Assembly (NCBI RefSeq): GCF_000733295.1
Contig: NZ_JPMI01000298.1
Coordinates: 1-64,000, forward strand
Source of the DNA: Archangium violaceum Cb vi76
GTDB lineage: Bacteria > Myxococcota > Myxococcia > Myxococcales > Myxococcaceae
Reading direction: 5' to 3'
DNA length: 64,000 nucleotides
Shown here: one piece after another, positions 54,101-64,000 of the stretch
Position numbering within the stretch: position 1 is the first letter of the stretch
How the letters are laid out: each line of letters opens with the position of its first letter
Made by a program: the position numbers and the translations under genes
The notes under the pieces: generated by a model
The model's database searches: none
What the model saw: only the letters and a program-made list of their open reading frames with translations
Told to the model about the DNA's origin: nothing

Positions 54101-57100
54101 CGGCCAACCGGATCGCCACCGGCGTGACGGGCACCTCGTTCTCGGACGACCTGAACCTGACGAACGGCGCCCGGTACTACTACGTGGTGCGCGCGACCGA
54201 GGTGAGCTCGGCCACGCTCGAGGAGACGAACACGGTGGAGAAGGCGTCCGTGCCCACGGGCATCATCACCCCGGCCGTCGGCTTCTTCGACGACTTCGAC
54301 GCCAACCGTCCCGCCAACGCCTCCGCGTACTGGACGCCGACGGTGCTCGCCGGCAACGCGGCCTCGGTGAACATCGTCTCCGGTTGCCACTACCAGTCGG
54401 CCACCAACGCGTACCGCATGGGTGCGACCAACACGAGCTGCGGTGGTCAGTACCTCGTCAGCCAGCAGCACGTGCTGGCGCTGGGTGGTAACGGCTCGAC
54501 GGCGGGCATCAACGGCTTCGCCATCCCGGCCACCGCCATGGGTCCCCAGATGACGTTCAACATCTGGTACGACTTCGAGACGCGCTACGACGGTGCCTGG
54601 CTCGTCTACAGCACCACGGGCGCCAGCGGTCCGTGGACCAACGTGTCCGACGCGGTGTCGTCGACGCAGCCGTACATCTCGGCGGGCGGCTATGACAACA
54701 CGCTCACCAGCTCCTCCACCACGCGCATCTGGACGGGGAACAACGCGGGCGCCAACGGCTCGCTCAAGGCGGTCACCGTCAACCTCGACGCGCTGGCGGG
54801 CAGGACGGTGTGGTTCGGCTTCCGCATGCACACCGACACCACCACCAACGCGGAGGGCTTGTACGTGGATGACGTCCGCGTCACGGCGGACGCGGCGGGT
54901 ACCTGCACCACGAACGTGCCGCCCGCGGGCCCGGCCGTCGCCTACCGGGTGGACGGGCTCGCCAACCTGGTGTCGGCGGGCAATCCGGCCAGCTTCGGCC
55001 TCTCGGCCATTGACTCGGCGGGCGTGGTCGCCACCAGCTACACGGGCAGTGCGTCGCTGAGCAGCTCGGATGGCGCGGCGACCCTGCCGGCCACCGCGTC
55101 CTTCACCAACGGCGTGGCGAGCGGTCTGTCCGTCACCTTCGGTACGGCGGGCGTTCAGTCCATCCGCGCCACGGGCGTGGAGGACCCGGACCTCGTGGGT
55201 GGTGCCAGCACCAACGTCACCACCGCGAGCAAGCTGGTCTTCACCACCTCTCCGGCCAACACCGTCGCGGGCGTCGCCTTCGCCCCGAGGGTGGGCCTGG
55301 TGGACGCGGCGGGCAAGCCGGTCACGTTGGGCTCGTTCAGCGTCAACGTCTCCATCCAGAACAACGCGGGCGGGGGCACGCTGTCGGGCACCACGTCCGT
55401 GGCCATGGTCAACGGTGTCGCCACCTTCACGGGCCTGTCCATCAACAAGGTGGGCACGGGCTATACCCTGAAGGCGAGCGTCGCCGGCCTGGAGGATGGC
55501 ATCAGCTCGGCCTTCAACATCACCCCGGCCGCGGCGGCGAGGCTCGTCTTCTCGACGCAGCCCTCCAACACCGTGGTGGGCTCGGCCATCACCCCGGCGG
55601 TGCAGGTGGCCATCCAGGACGCCCTGGGCAACCAGACCACCTCCACGGCCAACGTCACCCTCGCGCTCTCCGGGGTGACGGGGGCCACGCTGTCCGGCAC
55701 CGCCACGGTGGCGGCGGTGGCGGGTGTGGCGACCTTCCCGGGTCTGTCGACGACCAAGGCGGGCACCGGCTTCAAGCTGTCCGCCACCTCGGGCTCGCTC
55801 ACCGCGGCGAGCAGCGACGCCTTCTCGATGATCGCTGGCGCTTCGTACCGGGCGGCCATCACCCGTCAGCCCACCAACGTGGATGCGGGTGCTGCCATCA
55901 GCCCGTCCGTCCAGGTCACGCTCTACGACGAGCATGGCAACCTGGCGACGCACTCGTCCGCGCCGGTGTCGGTGTACCTGGGCAACAACCCGGGGAGCGC
56001 GACGCTGGGTGGCACCACCACCGTGAATGCCGAGGCGGGCGTGGCCACCTTCGACAATCTGACGGTGAGCCGTCCTGGCTCCAACTACACCCTGGTGGCC
56101 GGCACGAACGGCGTCTACCTGGGCACCAGCGTCGGCTTCGACGTGCGTGAGGGCGCGGCTTCGCGGCTCGTCTTCACCAGCACGCCGGCGGACAAGACGG
56201 CCGTGGGCTCCGCGTTCACGGTGCGCGTGGCGGTCCAGGACAGCGCTGGCAACCTCCTCCCCAGTGCGACGCCCGAGGTGACGCTGTCGCTCGTCACCGA
56301 GTCGGGTGCCACCCTGGGCGGGACGAAGACGGTCACCGCCGCTGGCGGCGTGGCCACCTTCTCGGGCATCTCCGTGGACAAGGTGGGCACGGGCTACGTG
56401 CTCCAGGCGGAGTCGGCGGGCCTCTCCTCCGGCACCTCCCCGGCCTTCAGCGTCGTTCCGGATTACGCCGGGACGGGGCAGCTGGTCTTCCGCGGCACGC
56501 CGGGTAGCGCCACGGCCGGGGCCACCCTGGCTCCGATCGAGGTGGAGCTGCGGGACTCGCTGGGCAACCTGCTCACGGACAGCAAGGCCCTGGTGACCCT
56601 GGGCCTGGGTGCGAACCCCGCCGCCGGCTCGCTGCTGGGCTCGGTGTCGGTGGCCGCGGTCAATGGCGTGGCCACGTTCGATGCACTCTCGCTGCGCAAG
56701 GCGGGCGCCGGCTACACGCTGGTGGCGGCCGCCGAGGGCTTCACGGGTGCGACGAGCGCGGCGTTCGCGGTGGCGCCGGGCGCGGTGGCCAGCTACTCGC
56801 TGGCGCTTCCCCCGAGCATCACGGCGGGCCAGGAGGTCACGTTCTCCGCCACGGCGTATGACGCCTACGGCAACGTGGCCACCCACTTCTCCGGTCCCAT
56901 CGCGGTGACGAGCTCGGACACGGCGGCGGTGCTGCCGGCCAACGTGCTCTTCGCCGAGGGTGTGAGCGCCGAGGTGAAGGTGACGTTCAAGTCGCTGGGC
57001 CTGAAGACGCTGTCCCTGGGCGAGGGTGCCCTGAGCAGCGTCGCGCAGACCAACGTGACGGCGTTCGCGCAGCCCACGGTGTCCATCACCAGCCCCGCGG

Positions 57101-57468
57101 GCGGCACGGAGGTGTCCGGCAAGGTCACCATCACCGCCCAGGGCGCGGTGGCCACCGGTACCACGCTGAGCCAGCTGTCCATCATGGTGGATGGCGTGGT
57201 CATCGGCTCGGGTGCCGAGGGCACGCTGTCGGCCGAGTGGGACAGCTCCGGCGCCACGGGCGGCAAGCACAGCATCACGGCCGTCATCACCGACGGTGCT
57301 GGCAACGTGGTGTACTCGGCTCCGGTGGGCATCACCGTGAAGGCCGAGGAGCCGGCGAGCTGCGGTTGCGCCGCCACCTCGGGCGCGGACGCGAGCCTGT
57401 ACCTGGGTCTGTTCGCCCTGGCCCGGTACGTGTCGCTGCGCCGCCGTCAGGCGAAGAAGGCCGCCTGA
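51196..57468 (+). CDS. Large secreted subtilisin-like protease with Ig-like repeats and MYXO-CTERM-type tail
   Basis: The 2,090-residue protein has a signal with lipobox-like TTLACGG, then a ~280-residue propeptide, then an S8 domain with Asp330 (VSDSGLDN), His378 (GHGTLNSH) and Ser621 (GTSHSTPAVAGG). A proprotein-convertase-like beta region and fibronectin-III-type units follow. From ~1250 to 1990 come repeated ~100-residue Ig-like units, each with G.ATLSGT..V....GVATF..LS..K.G.GYTL. The C-terminus (SCGCAATSGADAS, hydrophobic run, RRRQAKK) is a MYXO-CTERM-like tail. AAGGAG supports the start. Likely a cell-surface or secreted degradative enzyme (inference). Confidence 0.94.
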   Translation: MKDTAYRPAGKRVRALSTRALGVAWLATTLACGGSAKEPSTQQSAGFRFDPSLHKVQISAEKAAALEAQGASVLADYGSYKLLQVDDATLKRLPALKDAELRDEYNHILLNSGVIDTMSEHGQSLRGMSKTAVGKRFHIVQFAGPVQPEWYKALEATGVKVVTYIPNNAYLVYGNPAAMNSLAKHTDTASIIQWDGEYLADFKLHPSVNKIATGAYSIQLVKDEGTNEETLALIRKLQSHEALVRKSMDYVNVVAFVDRQAIDQLVQRPDVLSIQSRIEPKKFDERQNMILAGQISGTTPTGPGYLAWLAAKGFTQEQFTTSGFGVDVSDSGLDNATPTPNHFGLYVNGDVANASRVVYARLEGTPNAGSTNQGCDGHGTLNSHIVGGYVGLTGAPHEDTSGYKYGLGVAPFVKLGSSVLFDPGRFTSPDYSDLQARAYRDGMRISTNSWGSSSSAYTIDSQEYDALVRDAQPDGSAVPNPGNQQMIIAFAAGNDGPAVNSVGSPGTGKNVITVGASENVHPFGGADACNTADNEANSLLDVASFSGRGPTDDGRKKPDIMAPGTHVSGGMAQTDGQRANPPALPNGQALSCFDASGVCAGFNNDFHPPGQQWTSASSGTSHSTPAVAGGAALLYQYFINQGMAPPSPAMAKAYLMNSTRYMSGTGANDSLYSNNQGTGLMDLGMAFDGLPRMLDDQNPDSLFTATGQTRTFSGAISDSTKPFRVTLAWTDAPGSTTGSAWKNNLDLTVTVGENTYKGNVFTGANSVTGGTADGANNVESVFLPAGTEGSYTVTVTATNINSDGVPNNGTSLDQDFALVAYNSCNLAPATPESVTAAVAGDNAIDVSWTDNDATSYNIYRSITPGGPYTRVGTATTSPYHDVGVSGGTTYYYVVRGVKCAESPRSTEVSATATGVCTLPPTFAGLTSASNGAASTCANTLSWSAATPVCAGTVSYSVYRSTTQGFAPSAANRIATGVTGTSFSDDLNLTNGARYYYVVRATEVSSATLEETNTVEKASVPTGIITPAVGFFDDFDANRPANASAYWTPTVLAGNAASVNIVSGCHYQSATNAYRMGATNTSCGGQYLVSQQHVLALGGNGSTAGINGFAIPATAMGPQMTFNIWYDFETRYDGAWLVYSTTGASGPWTNVSDAVSSTQPYISAGGYDNTLTSSSTTRIWTGNNAGANGSLKAVTVNLDALAGRTVWFGFRMHTDTTTNAEGLYVDDVRVTADAAGTCTTNVPPAGPAVAYRVDGLANLVSAGNPASFGLSAIDSAGVVATSYTGSASLSSSDGAATLPATASFTNGVASGLSVTFGTAGVQSIRATGVEDPDLVGGASTNVTTASKLVFTTSPANTVAGVAFAPRVGLVDAAGKPVTLGSFSVNVSIQNNAGGGTLSGTTSVAMVNGVATFTGLSINKVGTGYTLKASVAGLEDGISSAFNITPAAAARLVFSTQPSNTVVGSAITPAVQVAIQDALGNQTTSTANVTLALSGVTGATLSGTATVAAVAGVATFPGLSTTKAGTGFKLSATSGSLTAASSDAFSMIAGASYRAAITRQPTNVDAGAAISPSVQVTLYDEHGNLATHSSAPVSVYLGNNPGSATLGGTTTVNAEAGVATFDNLTVSRPGSNYTLVAGTNGVYLGTSVGFDVREGAASRLVFTSTPADKTAVGSAFTVRVAVQDSAGNLLPSATPEVTLSLVTESGATLGGTKTVTAAGGVATFSGISVDKVGTGYVLQAESAGLSSGTSPAFSVVPDYAGTGQLVFRGTPGSATAGATLAPIEVELRDSLGNLLTDSKALVTLGLGANPAAGSLLGSVSVAAVNGVATFDALSLRKAGAGYTLVAAAEGFTGATSAAFAVAPGAVASYSLALPPSITAGQEVTFSATAYDAYGNVATHFSGPIAVTSSDTAAVLPANVLFAEGVSAEVKVTFKSLGLKTLSLGEGALSSVAQTNVTAFAQPTVSITSPAGGTEVSGKVTITAQGAVATGTTLSQLSIMVDGVVIGSGAEGTLSAEWDSSGATGGKHSITAVITDGAGNVVYSAPVGITVKAEEPASCGCAATSGADASLYLGLFALARYVSLRRRQAKKAA

Positions 57469-57567
57469 TGAGTGACGCGGTCCCGGGCGCCAGGCGGCGC
57501 GCCGGGGCCAGGCCGGGCGGGGAGGTCTTCTCCGCCCGGCTGTCACGCAGACGAGCAGGTTGAACCG

Positions 57568-57606
57568 AACGCGCTGGTGTGGGTCCATCCCCGCCAGCGC
57601 GTTTTT
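57568..57606 (+). terminator. Rho-independent terminator after the subtilase gene
   Basis: ACGCGCTGG (57569-57577) pairs with CCAGCGCGT (57594-57602) and is followed by TTTT. Confidence 0.88.
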
Positions 57607-57667
57607 CATGGGGCGGGCGGGCGCGGGTGCATTGCCCGGGTGGAGCGGGGCCGCTAACCTCCCGATC

Positions 57668-58234
57668 ATGATCATCTGCCCCATGTGCGAGCACCAACAG
57701 GCTCAGGGCACCGAGTGCGAAGTCTGTGGGAAGAAGCTGTTCACGACCGCGCCGGTGGCGGTGCCGGTGACGCGGCTGGCGGAGCTGGAGCAGACGCAGC
57801 TGGCGGGAGGGCGCGCACCGGTGCAGACCGCGGCGATTCCCGACCTGGAGCTGACGGCCCAGCAGGCGGTGCGGGAAGTCGCCGTGCAGCCGGTGCCCGA
57901 GCTGGACACGGGCCGTTCCGCGGCGGCGGGCAACGTCATGGTGGCGCCGGTCCAGGACATGGACACGGGCCGGGCGGCCTCGGACGGACTGAAGACGGCG
58001 GCCCCCACGGGCCCGGTCGTCTGCCGCTACTGCCGCAACGTGCAGGACATCGGGAACGTGTGCGATCGCTGCGGCATGCGGCTGCCCAAGGCGCGCGTGG
58101 CGCGGCCCGAGGCGTCCGCGTCCAGCGGGCCGCCGCAGGCCGGTGAGCGGACGGCGTGCCCGAAGTGCCACACGCCGGGGTACGCGGGCCGGGCCTGTGT
58201 GACGTGCAGCACGATGATTCCAGCGGCGGAGTGA
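57668..58234 (+). CDS. Zinc-ribbon protein
   Basis: The 188-residue protein contains three short CxxC...CxxC zinc ribbons: CPMCEHQQAQGTECEVCG (N-terminus), CRYCRNVQDIGNVCDRCG (~residue 118) and CPKCHTPGYAGRACVTC (~residue 163). Between the first and second is a Pro/Ala/Glu-rich disordered segment. Such proteins may bind nucleic acid or protein; no specific role is evident. It ends 5 nt before thrC and is probably co-transcribed with it. Confidence 0.8.
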   Translation: MIICPMCEHQQAQGTECEVCGKKLFTTAPVAVPVTRLAELEQTQLAGGRAPVQTAAIPDLELTAQQAVREVAVQPVPELDTGRSAAAGNVMVAPVQDMDTGRAASDGLKTAAPTGPVVCRYCRNVQDIGNVCDRCGMRLPKARVARPEASASSGPPQAGERTACPKCHTPGYAGRACVTCSTMIPAAE

Positions 58235-58239
58235 TCACC

Positions 58240-59568
<1,329 letters not shown>

Positions 59569-59791
59569 CCCAGACTGCGCATCCCGGGTGCAAGCTCGAG
59601 CAGGTGCGGGGCCGCCTCCTCGCGGCCTTCCCGCCACCTGCGTGGGCGAGTCGGCCCGGCTGGAGGCCACCGCCCGCGTGTCCAACGACGAGTGGTGCTG
59701 AATTGTCTGGTCCTGCGCACCGCTGGCCCCGCTTGGCGGGCAGGGCCCGTGCACGGTGTGTGATGTCCCCATGGGACTGGAGTAGTCCGCG

Positions 59792-61891
59792 TCAGTGTGC
59801 GTGGCGGGAGCCGTCCCAGTCAGGCACCTCCTCGTGGGAGGACTGCTTCGGCTCATGGGAGGGCGGCTGCGGCTGTACTGGCGAGTAGGGAAGTCTCACG
59901 GTGAAAGTAGAGCCCCGGCCTGGGCGGCTGTTCACGTGCACCTCCCCGTTCATCGCCTCCACGATGCGCCGGGTGATGTAGAGCCCCAGCCCCAATCCCC
60001 CATAATGCTGGCCGCTCACCGCGCGCTCGAAGCGGCCGAAGATGCGTGACAGGTGCTCGGGAGCGATGCCAATGCCCCTGTCGGACACCGAGAGGAGGGC
60101 CCCATCCGGCCCCCCCACGGCGCGCACCCGCACCGGCTTGCCCGCTCCATACTTGAGGGCGTTGGCGAGCAGGTGCGTCACCACCTGCGCCAGACGCGAC
60201 CGGTCCCACTGCCCCACCACGGGCCCGCGCTCGACCAGCACCAGCTCGCAGCCGGCCTTCTCCGCCTGCTGGGCGAGGGTGACCATCGCGCCGCGCACCA
60301 CCTCCACCAGATCCACCGGCTCGCGATGGAGCTGGAGGCTCCCGGCCGAGAGGCGGGTCGCATCGAGCAACTGGCCTCCCAGCGCCTCCTGCCGGGCCAC
60401 GCCCTGCTCGATGCTCTCCAGCCGGGAGAGGAGCTGTTCGCGCGGCGGCATCGGGCCATCACCCGAGAGCCGCCGCAGCAGCGCCTGCACGTTCAGCTTG
60501 AGGGCGGTGGTGGGCGTGCGCAGCTCGTGCGCGGCGATGGAGAGGAAGTCGTCTCGCACGGAGATGGCCTGCTGGGCCCGCTGGTAGAGCAGCGCGTTAT
60601 CCACGGCGAGGGCGGCCCGGTTCGCCAGCTCCTCGGCCAGCACCACGTCCGTCTCGTCATGGTGACGGCCCGACTCGGCCATGACGAGGCCCAGCACCCC
60701 CAGTACCCACCCGCGCGCCTTCAGCGGCATCAGGATGTAGGAGACGGCTCCCAGCAGCTCGAACGCGGCCAGGGCTTCCACGCTCCCACCCGCCACCTCC
60801 GCCAGGTGCGCGGGCGTGATGGTGGGGGTCCACAGCGGCCGCCCCGTCTCCACCACATGCGCCAGCAGACTCCGCCGGGAAGCGGACTCCACCTGCCGCG
60901 TCCACAGCTCGCACGCCTGCGCCCGCTTCCGTGGCTTGGGGTGGGCCAGCGCCATCCGATGAAGGCGCCCACTGTCGCCCACCATGTCCACGCTGCACCA
61001 GTCCGCCAGCCTGGGCACGCACAACCAGGCCAGCCGATGCAGCGTCTCCTCCAACTCCAGGTTGGAGCCCAGCCGCGCACCCGCTTCGGAGAGGAAGCGC
61101 AGGTTGCGCTCGGCGCGCTTGCGCTCGGTGACGTCCTGCATGCCCCCCACCATGCGCAGGGGCCGGCCGCTCGCGTCCCGCAGGATGTAGCCCTGATCCA
61201 CCACGTCCGCGTACGAGCCATCCACGCGGCCGAAGCGGTACTCCTCCCGCCACTTGATGGCTCCGCGGTCGATGGCATCACCCAGGCTCGCCAGCACCCG
61301 CCGCCGGTCCTCCCGGTGCAGGGTGCGCGCCCACCAGTGGAAGTCAGGGCGTATTCCCGCCGGAGGATGGCCGAAGAGCGTCCGCACATGGGTGCTCCAG
61401 TGCAGCCTGTTCGTCACCATGTCCCAGTCGTACATGGCATCACTGGTGGCGAGCGTGGTGAGGCGGTAGCGCTCCTCGGACTCGCGCAGGGCCGCCTGGG
61501 CGGCGTGCGCCTGGAAACGCTCTACCAGGCCGGCCACCCGCGCGCGCAGGACACGCGGCTCGGGGGGACACGCCAGGACGTCCGCCGCGCCCACCGGGTG
61601 GGCGGCCATCACCCGCACCGCCTCGGGGAGCTCTTGGGTGAGGAGCAGCACGGGTACACCTCGGGCGTACGCCTCCCTCGTCAGTCGCAGCGCCTGCCGC
61701 TCGGAAAGCCCTCCCTCGCTCGCCAGGGGGAGCACCACCGCGGCGACCCTCAGGCGATTCAGGGACTCGACCATCTGCCCTGCCTCGGGCCAATTCAGGT
61801 GCAGGCCGAGCGGACCGAGCGCCAGGCGCAGGTGCCGTTGAAGAGCGGGAGGAGTGTCCACCAGCAGGATGTGAGAGGCGGTGTCAGACAC
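59792..61891 (-). CDS. Multidomain sensor kinase (receiver-like, PAS, GAF, HisKA, HATPase)
   Basis: The 699-residue protein begins with a receiver-like domain (HILLVDTPPALQRHLRLAL) that lacks the usual acidic pair, so it may be inactive. PAS (SEERYRLTTLATSDAMYDWD, with PAC RMVGGMQDVTERKRAE) and GAF domains follow, then HisKA with His455 in SIAAHELRTPTTALK and HATPase (LLANALKYGAGKPVRV, GLGLGLYITRRIVEAMNG). It is soluble. It lies between two copies of the thrC 3' end, which suggests it came in by insertion or duplication. Confidence 0.9.
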   Translation of the reverse strand: MSDTASHILLVDTPPALQRHLRLALGPLGLHLNWPEAGQMVESLNRLRVAAVVLPLASEGGLSERQALRLTREAYARGVPVLLLTQELPEAVRVMAAHPVGAADVLACPPEPRVLRARVAGLVERFQAHAAQAALRESEERYRLTTLATSDAMYDWDMVTNRLHWSTHVRTLFGHPPAGIRPDFHWWARTLHREDRRRVLASLGDAIDRGAIKWREEYRFGRVDGSYADVVDQGYILRDASGRPLRMVGGMQDVTERKRAERNLRFLSEAGARLGSNLELEETLHRLAWLCVPRLADWCSVDMVGDSGRLHRMALAHPKPRKRAQACELWTRQVESASRRSLLAHVVETGRPLWTPTITPAHLAEVAGGSVEALAAFELLGAVSYILMPLKARGWVLGVLGLVMAESGRHHDETDVVLAEELANRAALAVDNALLYQRAQQAISVRDDFLSIAAHELRTPTTALKLNVQALLRRLSGDGPMPPREQLLSRLESIEQGVARQEALGGQLLDATRLSAGSLQLHREPVDLVEVVRGAMVTLAQQAEKAGCELVLVERGPVVGQWDRSRLAQVVTHLLANALKYGAGKPVRVRAVGGPDGALLSVSDRGIGIAPEHLSRIFGRFERAVSGQHYGGLGLGLYITRRIVEAMNGEVHVNSRPGRGSTFTVRLPYSPVQPQPPSHEPKQSSHEEVPDWDGSRHAH

Positions 61892-62201
61892 GCGTCAGCC
61901 TCGGAGCCCACCCGAAAGCTCCGCACGGAGAGAAGCACACCTGCATGAACAGCCAGACAGGTGCCTGTTCGTCTTCCAGGCGCATCCGTTTCCCGGCTTC
62001 CCTGCTCCAGGTGGTGTCCACGGCGCACGGACTCAAATTCCCAGACTTCAAGGTGGGCTGCCACCGGGGAGCGCTGGAGGACGCGACGAGCCGCTACGCC
62101 CATCCCCGGTGGAGCTGCCCGCGAATCTGGATGCGGTGAGGGCCACGAGGGAGGGGGGACGGAGTGAGGGGCCCACGTGCCCCGGGTTGTCCTCCGGGGC
62201 C
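61892..62201. other. Gene-free stretch right of the multidomain kinase
   Basis: Apart from the thrC fragment at 62011-62143 I see no gene. The remaining bases on each side should include the kinase promoter; no clear motif was found. Confidence 0.5.
62011..62143 (+). pseudogene. Duplicated 3' fragment of thrC
   Basis: The sequence from GTGGTGTCCACGGC to GAGGGCC repeats 59416-59554 (offset 2,595 bp) with scattered changes and one deleted base near the end. It encodes only the C-terminus ...STAHGLKFPDFKVG..., so it cannot be functional. Confidence 0.8.
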
Positions 62202-64000
62202 TCAGTTCTCGAAGTACTCGGTGTCCGGCGTCGCGTTCAGGTAGGGCCGCAGGGCGTCGGCGACATCGTCGGGCAACACATCCAGCGCATGCTCGCGGAA
62301 GGCGGAGAAGTCACCCGAGGCGAGCGCGTTCCCCAGCGAGGCCTCCGCGTTGTACGGATCCGCGATGACGGTCTCGAACGCCGCGAGCGCGTCGCCGTGC
62401 TCCTGGATGAACCGGTACGCCTCATCCCCGCTCAGGCCGAACGCGGCGAGTGTCTCGAACATCGGGTTGGGGTTGCCGAACGGCACGTAGTCACCCAGGC
62501 CGCCGGAGAAGGCGAACAGCGGCGGCTCCGTCTGCGTGAGCAGCTCGCGGATCTGCTCCGGCTCGAGCCCCAGCTCCTGCAGCCGCTCGCCGTAGCCGTT
62601 CTTGGTGTTCGCGACGAGCAACTGCACCTCCGCGTCCGACAGGCCGAGCGTCTCGTGGAGGATGTCGCGCACCTCGCCCAGGTCGAAGTCCTCGAGGTCG
62701 GGGCCGAAGTCGCCATTGAGGAGACCGCCCACCAGGCGGAGCGTCTCGCCCAGGACCGTGGCCACCACGTCCACGGCCGTCCCCGCGACGGGGATGAAGC
62801 CCGCGACGTCGCCCACCAGCGACACCACCGAGCCGGCCAGGTTGAAGATGTCACCCGGCGAGACGCCATCCCTCAGTGCCTGGATGTCCTGGTACGCCTG
62901 GATGGCGTCAGCGCCCAGCCCGAGGATCGGCAGGAACTTCGCGCCGAACTTCGCCACGTCGGCGGCCGCGCCGGCCTTGCCGATGGTGCTGAGGATGCCA
63001 GAGGTCAGCTCGATGCCCGCGGCGCTCGTGGTGAGGGTGTTCTTGATGGCCTCCAGGTACTCGCCCTCGGCGAGCTGGGACGGAAGATCGTAGAGACCAA
63101 GCCCGAAGGTGGCGACCGCCAGTGACTTGCCGAGCGGCGACTTGTCATCCCAGGAGTCGAGCAGATCCTGGACCTGGTCCGGCGAGTACGTCCCGGCACG
63201 GATCGCCCGGATGTCGTCCAGCATCTGCCGGAAGTCCCCGGGGACGTCGTGCAGCGACTGCGCCGTCTCCAGGCCGCTGACGAGCGACTCGAACTTCTGC
63301 ATCGCCGCATCGAAGCCGCCTTCACCCGCCTCGGCGATCGCCTCCGCCTGCGCGTTGCCCACGGCCGGTGCGATGAGCTCATCGGCCAGCTTCTTCTCGA
63401 AGTCCTCGCCGTACTCCCCGCGCAGCGCGTCGGCGAGCCCGGCGTTCTGGTTGATCCGCCCGGCGAACAGCAGCGCCTCGTCGGCGTGGTTCGGGGTCTT
63501 GGCCAGGGCGCTGTAGCTCTCGAAGAGCGCCTTCTGCGCGCCGGTGTCTCCCTGCGCCGCGAGCGCCTCGAGCTGCTCGGTGCTGGCGGCGAGCGTCTCC
63601 GAGAGCTTGTCTCCCGCCGCGCGCGCCTCGTCGCGGATTTGCGCGTTCTCCGGCCGCTCCCAGAAGGCCGTCTTGTACGCCTCGACCTCCTCGGGCGTCA
63701 GCGCGGGCCCGAGCTGGCCGAGCTCCTCGTTGAGCCGCTGCTCCACCTTGCTCAGGTCTTCCGCCTTGGCCTCGTAGTCGGCGCGGACCTCGTTGATCGC
63801 GTCGGTCGAGGTGTTGAGCAGCGCGTTGCCCGCCTCGACGCGGCCGAAGTCGTTGATCAGCTTCTCCGCCACCCGGGCGGAGAGCGTCGAGCCGATGCCG
63901 TCCTCGGCCAGCTCGCCGAGCGCGTCATCGAACTGCCACAGCTGATCCGAGCCCGCGGGGATCGCATCGGCGAGCTTCTGGGCGATGGACGTCGCCACCC
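62202..64000 (-). CDS. Large uncharacterised protein, probably continuing past the window
   Basis: The frame encodes at least 598 residues and is open to the right edge; a GTG at 63998 could be internal. Residues ~1-300 are helical and charged, with coiled-coil potential (DYEAKAEDLSKVEQRLNEELGQL). Residues ~310-440 hold several hydrophobic helices (SAAGIELTSGILSTIGKAGAAADVAKFGAKFLPILGLGADAI, FNLAGSVVSLVGDVAGFIPVAGTAVDVVATVLGETLRLVGGLL). The C-terminus is acidic (ends TEYFEN). No signal peptide is visible. A long helical protein with an internal hydrophobic block recalls pore-forming or secreted effector proteins, but I recognise no family. Confidence 0.75.
   Translation of the reverse strand, partial: VATSIAQKLADAIPAGSDQLWQFDDALGELAEDGIGSTLSARVAEKLINDFGRVEAGNALLNTSTDAINEVRADYEAKAEDLSKVEQRLNEELGQLGPALTPEEVEAYKTAFWERPENAQIRDEARAAGDKLSETLAASTEQLEALAAQGDTGAQKALFESYSALAKTPNHADEALLFAGRINQNAGLADALRGEYGEDFEKKLADELIAPAVGNAQAEAIAEAGEGGFDAAMQKFESLVSGLETAQSLHDVPGDFRQMLDDIRAIRAGTYSPDQVQDLLDSWDDKSPLGKSLAVATFGLGLYDLPSQLAEGEYLEAIKNTLTTSAAGIELTSGILSTIGKAGAAADVAKFGAKFLPILGLGADAIQAYQDIQALRDGVSPGDIFNLAGSVVSLVGDVAGFIPVAGTAVDVVATVLGETLRLVGGLLNGDFGPDLEDFDLGEVRDILHETLGLSDAEVQLLVANTKNGYGERLQELGLEPEQIRELLTQTEPPLFAFSGGLGDYVPFGNPNPMFETLAAFGLSGDEAYRFIQEHGDALAAFETVIADPYNAEASLGNALASGDFSAFREHALDVLPDDVADALRPYLNATPDTEYFEN

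Noticed and set aside
54950-56800. Long tandem DNA repeats or a CRISPR-like array
   Set aside because: The periodicity comes from ~100-residue Ig-like protein repeats with diverged DNA; no short identical repeats with unique spacers exist in the window.
51349-57684. A 2,111-codon open frame antisense to the large subtilase gene
   Set aside because: Its sequence is the Arg/Gly/His/Val-rich type seen opposite high-GC genes; the sense strand encodes a clear S8 protease with Ig-like repeats.

Overview
The window is high-GC DNA, and most genes use G or C at third codon positions. Several exported proteins end in a Cys/Ser patch, a short hydrophobic segment and an Arg cluster (MYXO-CTERM-type tails). 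Together with fused and lipoprotein-rich regulators this points to a myxobacterium, probably of the Cystobacterineae (Archangium/Cystobacter/Myxococcus relatives). That is inference; the window holds no rRNA or complete tRNA gene.

Layout. 1-4.4 kb: a secreted subtilase that runs off the left edge, a MYXO-CTERM lipoprotein and a bestrophin-like channel. 4.6-9.9 kb: a compact urate degradation operon (puuD, allB, an alc-uraD fusion, uraH, allA). 9.95-15.7 kb: an accessory insertion. It contains a gene remnant cut by an IS66 element with exact 8-bp target duplications, an IS701-type transposase remnant, tRNA-like att remnants, and an AAA ATPase-TOPRIM pair that looks like a two-gene defence system. 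A second, 5'-truncated allA copy and a CAP-domain lipoprotein gene close the insertion; remnants of the same two genes lie on its left side, so the insertion sits inside a segmental duplication. 17.0-21.9 kb: a urease operon (ureD, fused ureAB, ureC, ureF, ureG; no ureE). The two operons together encode urate to glyoxylate plus ammonia.

21.9-30.3 kb: a cyclase-like lipoprotein, a small basic protein, an amino-acid permease, lspA, a sensor kinase/FixJ-type regulator pair and a secreted GH88-type unsaturated glycuronyl hydrolase. 30.5-33.6 kb: a CHAT-protease protein with a DUF3800-like C-terminus, tail to tail (4 nt) with a retron-type reverse transcriptase. The sequence just upstream of the reverse transcriptase folds into long inverted repeats. 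This is the strongest candidate for an undescribed system. 33.6-38.5 kb: a small membrane protein, an FHA protein, greA and recG; recG carries an in-frame repetitive palindromic element. 38.5-45.2 kb: a large M36 metalloprotease with MYXO-CTERM tail and a hybrid kinase.

45.4-50.8 kb: a ferredoxin-like protein, a SnoaL protein, hemerythrin-like and GAF genes followed by a SIR2 protein with a degenerate NTPase region (possible defence gene), a hypothetical gene and pcm. 51.2-57.5 kb: a 2,090-residue secreted subtilase with Ig-like repeats. 57.7-62.1 kb: a zinc-ribbon protein, threonine synthase and a multidomain kinase; a second, damaged copy of the thrC 3' end lies beyond the kinase. The right edge holds a large uncharacterised protein that probably continues outside the window.
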